This document shows positions 13,992 to 18,850 of a DNA stretch of 18,850 nucleotides, piece after piece. The stretch spans positions 1,117-19,966 of the forward strand of contig DNSZ01000306.1 in the NCBI GenBank assembly GCA_003500165.1, read 5' to 3'. The notes under the pieces are model-generated. The model searched no databases. It saw only the letters and a program-made list of their open reading frames with translations, and was not told where the DNA came from. Every line of letters begins with the position of its first letter. The first letter of the stretch is position 1. The DNA comes from Paracoccaceae bacterium. Its GTDB lineage: Bacteria; Pseudomonadota; Alphaproteobacteria; Rhodobacterales; Rhodobacteraceae. Position numbers and translations under genes: made by a program.

Positions 13992-16028
13992 TCAATGGCC
14001 GTTGGCATTCATCGTCATGAGGTCGTAATCGGCCACCGTTTCGCCAGCCTGATTGACCAGCGTGACATGCCAGCGCACCTCGCCATAGGCGTCGGTGCGG
14101 CGGGTCTTGGCCTTGACCGTCAGGCGCACGCGGATCGCGTCGCCGGGGCGGACGGGTTTCTGAAAGCGCAGATTGTCGAGGCCCGTATTGGCCAGCACCG
14201 GGCCCGGATCGGGGTCGACGAACAGCCCGGCGGCGAAGGCCAGCAGCAGATAGCCATGCGCCACCCGGCCCGGGAAGAACGGGTTCGCGGCGGCGGCGTC
14301 TTCGTCCATATGGGCATAGAACCGGTCGCCGGTGAACTCGGCGAAATGTTCGATATCGGCCAGGGTGACATCGCGCGGTTCGCTCCACAGCGTCTCGCCG
14401 ATCTGCAGCGCGCCAAAGCCGCGGCGGAACGGATGCGCGGGGCCTTCGGTTTCCGCCGCCCCCGGCACCCAGCGACCGCCGATTGCGGCCAGCATGTCCG
14501 GGCTGCCCTGCACCGCCATCCGCTGCATGTGGTGCAGCACGGCGCGCACCCCGCCCAGCTCTTCGCCGCCACCGGCCCGGCCCGGCCCGCCATGGATCAT
14601 GTGCGGCAGGGGGGCGCCATGGCCGGTCGCCTCGGCCGCCGCGTCGCGATTGTTGATGTAAAGCCGCCCGTGCCACGCCCCGGCACCCAGCGCCACCTGG
14701 CGGGCGGTGTCGGGGTCGCGGGTGAACAGCGACAGGGCAAGGCTGCCCTGTCCCCGGTTGCCAAGCGCGATCGCGTGGTCGAGGTCGCGATAGGGCAGCA
14801 CCGTCGCCACCGGACCGAACGCCTCGGTCCCATGAACCGCGGCGGCGCCATCGGGATCGGCGCACAGGAACAGCATCGGCGGCACGAAACCGCCGGCCGC
14901 CGCATCGGCCCCGCGGGCGACAAACGCGTCGGGGTCGCCCAGAAGGCGGGTCGCCTCGGCGCCGATCCGGGCGGCCTTGTCCAGCACATCGGCGCGCTGC
15001 GCGCGCGACACCAGCGGCCCCATCGCCACATCGTCGCGTCGCGGATCGCCGATGACCGTGTCACGCAGCCTCGCCGCCAGCGCGGCCTGAAACGGCTCGA
15101 CCACGGGTTCGGGCACCAGCATCCGCCGGATTGCGGTGCATTTCTGCCCGGCCTTCGCCGTCATCTCGCGATGGGCCTCGGCCACGAACAGGTCGAATTC
15201 GGGCGTCCCCGGCGCGGCATCGGGGCCCAGAATGGATGCGTTCAGACTGTCCTGTTCGGCGATGAAGCGGGTGCCGTTTTCCAGCAGGTTCGGCGTCGCC
15301 CGCAGCCGGATGGCGGTTTCCGCCGAGCCGGTGAAGCTGACCAGATCCTGGGCGCCCAGCCGATCGAGCAGATCGCCGGTGCCGCCCGCGATCAGCTGGA
15401 TCGCGCCGTCGGGCAGGATATCGGCATCGAGCATCAGCCGGATGGCGGCCTCGGTCACCTGACAGGTCGCTGTCGCGGGTTTCACGATGGCCGGCACGCC
15501 CGCCAGAAAGGCGGGGGCGAGCTTTTCCAGCATCCCCCAGACCGGGAAGTTGAAGGCATTGATCTGGATCGCCGCGCCGGTCAGCGGGGTGCAGACATGC
15601 TGGCCCAGAAAGCTGCCGCCGCGCGACAGCTGCTCCACCGGGCCGTCGAGATAAACATCGCCATCGGGCATTTCGCGCCGGCCCTTCGCGGCATAGACGA
15701 ACAGCGTGCCGATGCCGCCATCGATGTCGATGCGCTGATCGGCGCGGGTGGCGCCGGTGTCGAAGGACAGCGCGTAAAGCCCGTCCTTCCGCGCGTCCAG
15801 ATACTGCGCCAGCGCCTTGAGCATCCGCGCCCGATCGTGAAAGCCGGCGGTCCGCAGGCCCGGGCCGCCGACCGTGCGCGCATAGTCGAGCATCAAGCCG
15901 GTATCGGGCGCCGCGCCGCCTGCCTCGCCGATCACCGCGCCGGTGATCGCGCTTTCGATCGGCCGCGCGGCCGAGCCGGGGCCGATCCATTGGCCGGCCA
16001 CGAAGCTTTCGACCCTGTGAAACGTCAT
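13992..16028 (-). CDS. paaZ: PaaZ: oxepin-CoA hydrolase / 3-oxo-5,6-dehydrosuberyl-CoA semialdehyde dehydrogenase
   Basis: This bifunctional enzyme opens the oxepin-CoA ring of the aerobic phenylacetate pathway and then oxidises the resulting aldehyde. The 678-aa length fits. The N-terminal aldehyde dehydrogenase (about 1-515) has INAFNFPVWGMLEKLAPAFL (156-175), FTGSAETAIRLRA, catalytic Glu258 in FIAEQDS and nucleophile Cys297 in GQKCTAIRR. The C-terminal MaoC-like hydratase (about 535-678) has TGDRFYAHMDEDAAA, with Asp568 and His573 at the same 5-residue spacing as the catalytic Asp/His of E. coli PaaZ, then PGRVAHGYLLL. AAGGGGG precedes the ATG at 16028. It is divergent from paaG across an 81-bp spacer. 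A dehydrogenase-only or PaaN-type enzyme is unlikely because both catalytic sets are present. Confidence 0.95.
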   Translation of the reverse strand: MTFHRVESFVAGQWIGPGSAARPIESAITGAVIGEAGGAAPDTGLMLDYARTVGGPGLRTAGFHDRARMLKALAQYLDARKDGLYALSFDTGATRADQRIDIDGGIGTLFVYAAKGRREMPDGDVYLDGPVEQLSRGGSFLGQHVCTPLTGAAIQINAFNFPVWGMLEKLAPAFLAGVPAIVKPATATCQVTEAAIRLMLDADILPDGAIQLIAGGTGDLLDRLGAQDLVSFTGSAETAIRLRATPNLLENGTRFIAEQDSLNASILGPDAAPGTPEFDLFVAEAHREMTAKAGQKCTAIRRMLVPEPVVEPFQAALAARLRDTVIGDPRRDDVAMGPLVSRAQRADVLDKAARIGAEATRLLGDPDAFVARGADAAAGGFVPPMLFLCADPDGAAAVHGTEAFGPVATVLPYRDLDHAIALGNRGQGSLALSLFTRDPDTARQVALGAGAWHGRLYINNRDAAAEATGHGAPLPHMIHGGPGRAGGGEELGGVRAVLHHMQRMAVQGSPDMLAAIGGRWVPGAAETEGPAHPFRRGFGALQIGETLWSEPRDVTLADIEHFAEFTGDRFYAHMDEDAAAANPFFPGRVAHGYLLLAFAAGLFVDPDPGPVLANTGLDNLRFQKPVRPGDAIRVRLTVKAKTRRTDAYGEVRWHVTLVNQAGETVADYDLMTMNANGH

Positions 16029-16109
16029 CCCGGCCCCCTTGTGCAATCCGGGGCGGTTTATTGACCATCGGCGGACCCCGTGCAAACTCCCGTTCCCGGG
16101 GAGGACAGG
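16029..16109. promoter_or_regulatory. Divergent paaZ-paaG promoter region
   Basis: The 81-bp spacer must hold both promoters unless they lie within genes. Toward paaZ, TTGCAC (16085-16080), a 17-base spacer and AATAAA (16062-16057) form a weak candidate. Toward paaG, TTGACC (16061-16066) has only AAACTC at the right distance. GTGCAA occurs twice (16041-16046 and 16080-16085) and might be a regulator half-site. Good ribosome sites lie at each end (AAGGGGG, GGGGAGGA). Confidence 0.35.
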
Positions 16110-16892
16110 ATGGACGCCACGGTTCTGACGGACAGGCGGGCGGGCTGGGTCGAGATCACGCTCAATCGGCCGGACAGGCTGAACGCCTTCAACGACCGGA
16201 TGCATGGCGATCTGCGCGCCGCGCTCGATGCCGCACGGGGCGCCCGCGCCGTGCTGCTGACCGGCGCCGGCCGCGGCTTCTGCGCCGGGCAGGACCTGTC
16301 GGACCGGAACCCCGATGCGGGCGGGCCGCCCGATCTGGGCCACACGCTGACGACCTTCTACAACCCGCTGATCCGGGCGATCCGCGGCTTTCCCGCGCCG
16401 GTGATCTGCGCCGTGAACGGGGTCGCGGCCGGGGCGGGTGCCAATCTGGCGCTGGCCTGCGACATCGTCCTGGCCGCCCAGTCGGCCAGCTTCATCCAGT
16501 CGTTTGCCCGTGTCGGGCTGGTCCCCGATGCCGGCGGGTCGTGGCTGCTGCCGCGCCTGATCGGCGAGGCCCGCGCCAAGGCGCTGGCGATGACGGCCGA
16601 GCCGCTTGGCGCGGAGACGGCCGCGCAATGGGGGCTGATCTGGCGCGCGGTCCCCGATGCCGACCTGATGGTCGAGGCGCGAGCCCTGGCAGACCGGCTG
16701 GCCGCGGGGTCCACTGGCGGCCTTGCCGCCGCCAAGGCGCTGATCCAGGACGCGGCCGGGCGCGACCTTGACGCCCAGCTGGCGGCGGAGGCCGTCGTGC
16801 AGAAGGCCCGCGGCGAAAGTGCCGATTATGCCGAGGGCGTGCGCGCCTTCCTGAACAAGCGCGCGCCCGATTTCCGCGGGGCGGGCGGATGA
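16110..16892 (+). CDS. paaG: PaaG-like 2-(1,2-epoxyphenylacetyl)-CoA isomerase / enoyl-CoA hydratase family
   Basis: The 260-aa crotonase-fold enzyme is expected to isomerise ring-1,2-epoxyphenylacetyl-CoA to oxepin-CoA, directly before the PaaZ step. Visible motifs are ITLNRPDRLNAFND (16-29), GRGFCAGQDLSDR (54-66; oxyanion-hole region), GVAAGAGANLALACDIV (104-120), FARVGLVPDAGGSWLLPRL (132-150) with Asp140 at the PaaG catalytic position, and the C-terminal YAEGVRAFLNKRAPDF. GGGGAGGA two bases upstream supports ATG 16110 over a GTG at 16080 with no site. It overlaps paaI by ATGA. PaaB/other crotonases are alternatives, but the Asp and the paa context favour PaaG. Confidence 0.92.
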   Translation: MDATVLTDRRAGWVEITLNRPDRLNAFNDRMHGDLRAALDAARGARAVLLTGAGRGFCAGQDLSDRNPDAGGPPDLGHTLTTFYNPLIRAIRGFPAPVICAVNGVAAGAGANLALACDIVLAAQSASFIQSFARVGLVPDAGGSWLLPRLIGEARAKALAMTAEPLGAETAAQWGLIWRAVPDADLMVEARALADRLAAGSTGGLAAAKALIQDAAGRDLDAQLAAEAVVQKARGESADYAEGVRAFLNKRAPDFRGAGG

Positions 16893-17329
16893 CCCCGCAG
16901 CACCGCGCCGAACGCTCGGCCGCCGCGATGTGGGCGGATGACCGGGCCTCGGCCTGGCTGGGCATGACGCTCGAGGCGGTGGGGCCCGGCACCGCCACCC
17001 TGTCGCTGATCGTCGCCAGGCATCACACCAACGGGCATGGCATCTGCCATGGCGGGGTGATCTTTGCGCTTGCCGACAGCGCCTTTGCCTTTGCCTGCAA
17101 CAGCTACAACAAGGCCGCCGTCGCCCAGCACAACACGATCACCTATCTCGCGCCCGGCCGGCAGGGCGACCGGCTGATCGCCACCGCGCTGGAGGTCAGC
17201 CTGAGGGGCCGCAGCGGGCTTTACGATGTCATGGTGACCGACCGGACCGGCGCCGCGATCGCGGCGTTCCGGGGGGCGTCGCGGATCGTCGCCGGCCAGC
17301 ATTTCGACGAGGAGGAGGGCACGGCATGA
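16889..17329 (+). CDS. paaI: PaaI hydroxyphenylacetyl-CoA thioesterase
   Basis: This 146-aa hot-dog thioesterase rescues CoA from dead-end phenylacetyl-CoA derivatives. The diagnostic stretch is HTNGHGICHGG followed by ALADSAFAFACNSYN; Asp63 in LADSAF corresponds to the catalytic Asp of E. coli PaaI, and His54-Gly55-Gly56 to the substrate-binding loop. The C-terminal part has RSGLYDVMVTD. The start ATG shares ATGA with the paaG stop, and its own stop shares ATGA with paaK, so the three are tightly coupled. Confidence 0.93.
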   Translation: MTPQHRAERSAAAMWADDRASAWLGMTLEAVGPGTATLSLIVARHHTNGHGICHGGVIFALADSAFAFACNSYNKAAVAQHNTITYLAPGRQGDRLIATALEVSLRGRSGLYDVMVTDRTGAAIAAFRGASRIVAGQHFDEEEGTA

Positions 17330-18636
17330 AGGACCTGACACCGCCACGCGACAGCCTCGATCCGATCGAGATCGCCTCGCGCGACGAGATCGCCGCGACC
17401 CAGCTTGCGCGGCTGAAATGGTCGCTGCGCCATGCCTGGGACAATGTCCCGCTCTACCGCCAGCGCTTTGACGCGGCTGGTGTGCATCCCGACGACCTGA
17501 ACGAGCTGTCCGATCTCGGGCGGTTCCCGTTCACCACCAAGCAGGATTTGCGCGACGCCTATCCGTTCGGCCTGTTCGCGGTGCCGCGCGACCGGATCGC
17601 CCGGCTGCACGCCTCGTCGGGCACCACGGGCAAGCCGACGGTGGTCGGCTACACCCGGGCCGATCTGTCGAACTGGGCCGATCTGGTGGCGCGATCCATG
17701 CGCGCCAGCGGCACAAGGCCGGGCGACATCGTCCACATCGCCTATGGCTATGGGCTGTTCACCGGCGGGCTGGGCGCGCATTACGGCGCCGAAAGGCTGG
17801 GCTGCACGGTGGTGCCGGTGTCGGGCGGGATGACCCCCCGGCAGGTGACGCTGATCCGCGATTTCCGCCCCTCGACGATCATGGTGACGCCGTCCTACAT
17901 GCTCAACATCCTCGACGCGTTCCGCGCCCGGGGCCTCGACCCGCGCGACACCGCGCTCGATATCGGCATATTCGGGGCCGAACCCTGGACCGAGGGGCTG
18001 CGGCGCGAGGTCGAGGACGCGTTCGACATGCATGCCGTCGACATTTACGGCCTGTCCGAGATCATGGGTCCCGGGGTGGCCAATGAATGCGTCGAGACCA
18101 AGGACGGCCTGCATATCTGGGAGGATCACTTCTATCCCGAGATCATCGATCCGGCAACAGGCGCGGTGCTGCCCGATGGCGAAAGCGGCGAGCTGGTCGT
18201 CACCACGCTGACCAAGGAAGGCCTGCCGATGATCCGCTACCGCACCCGCGATCTGACCCGGCTGCATCCGGGCACGGCGCGCAGCATGCGGCGCATGGAA
18301 AGGATCACCGGCCGGACCGACGACATGATCATCCTGCGCGGGGTGAACATCTTTCCCACCCAGATCGAGGAACAGGTGCTGGCCACCCCGGGCCTGGCGC
18401 CGCACTATCTGATCGAGCTGTTCCGCGCCGGCCGGATGGATGCGATGATCGTCCATGTCGAGGCGCTGCCCGAGGCCGCCGGGGCCGGGGCGCGCCACGC
18501 CGCCGGCCACGCGCTGGAACGCCGGATCAAGGAGATCATCGGCATCAGCGCCGAGGTCCAGGTCGATGGGCCGGGCGGTATCGCCCGGTCGGAAGGCAAG
18601 GCGAAGCGGGTGCTGGACAACCGGCCGGCGGCGTGA
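17326..18636 (+). CDS. paaK: PaaK phenylacetate-CoA ligase
   Basis: The 436-aa enzyme activates phenylacetate to phenylacetyl-CoA with ATP, the first pathway step. The length is normal. The adenylate-forming motifs are SSGTTGKPT (97-105, P-loop), FGAEPWTEGLRREVEDAF (216-233), YGLSEIMGPG (241-250) and the hinge region YRTRDLTRL. The C-terminal domain starts with ILRGVNIFPTQIEEQVL, and EGKAKRVLDNRPA closes the protein. GGAGGAGG lies within the end of paaI ahead of the ATG. It is the last intact paa gene in the window; an insertion sequence begins about 20 bp beyond its stop. Confidence 0.95.
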   Translation: MKDLTPPRDSLDPIEIASRDEIAATQLARLKWSLRHAWDNVPLYRQRFDAAGVHPDDLNELSDLGRFPFTTKQDLRDAYPFGLFAVPRDRIARLHASSGTTGKPTVVGYTRADLSNWADLVARSMRASGTRPGDIVHIAYGYGLFTGGLGAHYGAERLGCTVVPVSGGMTPRQVTLIRDFRPSTIMVTPSYMLNILDAFRARGLDPRDTALDIGIFGAEPWTEGLRREVEDAFDMHAVDIYGLSEIMGPGVANECVETKDGLHIWEDHFYPEIIDPATGAVLPDGESGELVVTTLTKEGLPMIRYRTRDLTRLHPGTARSMRRMERITGRTDDMIILRGVNIFPTQIEEQVLATPGLAPHYLIELFRAGRMDAMIVHVEALPEAAGAGARHAAGHALERRIKEIIGISAEVQVDGPGGIARSEGKAKRVLDNRPAA

Positions 18637-18657
18637 GCGGGCGGGACCCGGACACAA

Positions 18658-18850
18658 GGAACGTCTGAAGAACCCGGCGTTCTGGGTAGGTTGGGATAGA
18701 CTGGTTTGGAGGAAGAAGGAGCCCCGCCGATGCCGAAACAGCCTGCCCTGCCGCGCTTGAGCCACACGCTGAAGAAGAAGGTGACGCGGCGGGAGGCGTT
18801 CCCGGCCGAGATGGACGCGGTGGTGCCTTGGACGCGCCTTCTGGCGCTGA
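18658..18850 (+). mobile_element. Left end of an IS5-family insertion sequence (continues past the window)
   Basis: The region holds GGAACGTCTGAAGAACCC (18658-18675), which resembles the left terminal repeat of IS5-group elements (GGAAGGTGCGAA type). A short leader and the start of an IS5-type transposase follow. The exact boundary and target duplication cannot be fixed without the right end. Base composition in 18660-18720 is less GC-rich than its surroundings, fitting foreign DNA. Confidence 0.65.
18730..18850 (+). CDS. IS5-family transposase, N-terminal fragment
   Basis: From ATG 18730, 40 codons are visible before the edge. KKKVTRREAFPAEMDAVVPW followed by TRLLAL matches the N-terminal helical region of IS5-group DDE transposases (pattern RREQFLAEMD-VVPW). 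A GGAGGAAGAAGGAG ribosome site lies just upstream. The DDE catalytic core is outside the window, so integrity and activity cannot be judged. Confidence 0.85.
   Translation, partial: MPKQPALPRLSHTLKKKVTRREAFPAEMDAVVPWTRLLAL

Noticed and set aside
1..18850. tRNA or rRNA genes, CRISPR arrays, tandem repeats, replication origin
   Set aside because: I looked for these and saw no supporting sequence. Almost the whole window is accounted for by protein genes with short spacers.

Overview
The window is high-GC, densely coded, single-chromosome-style bacterial DNA. The gene set points to an alphaproteobacterium of the Rhodobacteraceae type (Paracoccus/Rhodobacter-like). The evidence is a DUF3572 protein, a PleD-like GGDEF regulator, a DUF4153 membrane protein, a pyrrolysine-free MttB-family methyltransferase, a phenylacetate (paa) cluster, and ATGA/GTGA translational overlaps throughout. 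This assignment is inference from gene content, not from a marker gene.

Layout, left to right. (1) Positions 1-4987, minus strand: an oligopeptide/dipeptide ABC importer transcribed as oppA, oppB, oppC, then a fused two-NBD ATPase (OppDF/YejF type) that runs off the left edge. Two strong GC stem-loops lie between the binding-protein gene and the permease genes. A plausible promoter precedes oppA. (2) Positions 5140-6743, minus: a heme nitric-oxide/oxygen sensor (H-NOX) overlapping by ATGA a diguanylate cyclase with an HNOBA-like N-terminus. This is a candidate NO-responsive c-di-GMP switch, and the H-NOX lacks the usual YxSxR heme-propionate motif. (3) Positions 6810-8540, minus: a DUF4153 multi-spanning membrane protein. 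(4) Positions 8598-10154, minus: an MttB-family methyltransferase whose Shine-Dalgarno lies inside one arm of a perfect 9-bp inverted repeat. (5) Positions 10257-11235, minus: a HAD phosphatase downstream of a DUF3572 protein. (6) Positions 11328-12716, plus: a PleD-like protein with two degenerate receiver domains and an intact GGEEF cyclase with I-site. (7) Positions 12767-13932, minus: an SPFH/QmcA-like membrane protein and a short NfeD partner, overlapping by GTGA. (8) Positions 13992-18636: the phenylacetate region, with paaZ on minus and paaG-paaI-paaK on plus, divergent from an 81-bp spacer; the three plus genes overlap by ATGA. (9) From about 18658 to the right edge: the left end of an IS5-family insertion sequence, only about 20 bp past the paaK stop, where other paa genes would be expected.

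Most genes are well-known families. The most unusual points are the H-NOX/HNOBA-GGDEF pair with its non-canonical heme pocket, the degenerate PleD receivers, the possible SD-sequestering leader of the mttB-like gene, and the insertion sequence abutting the paa operon. No RNA gene, CRISPR array or clearly novel multi-gene system was seen.
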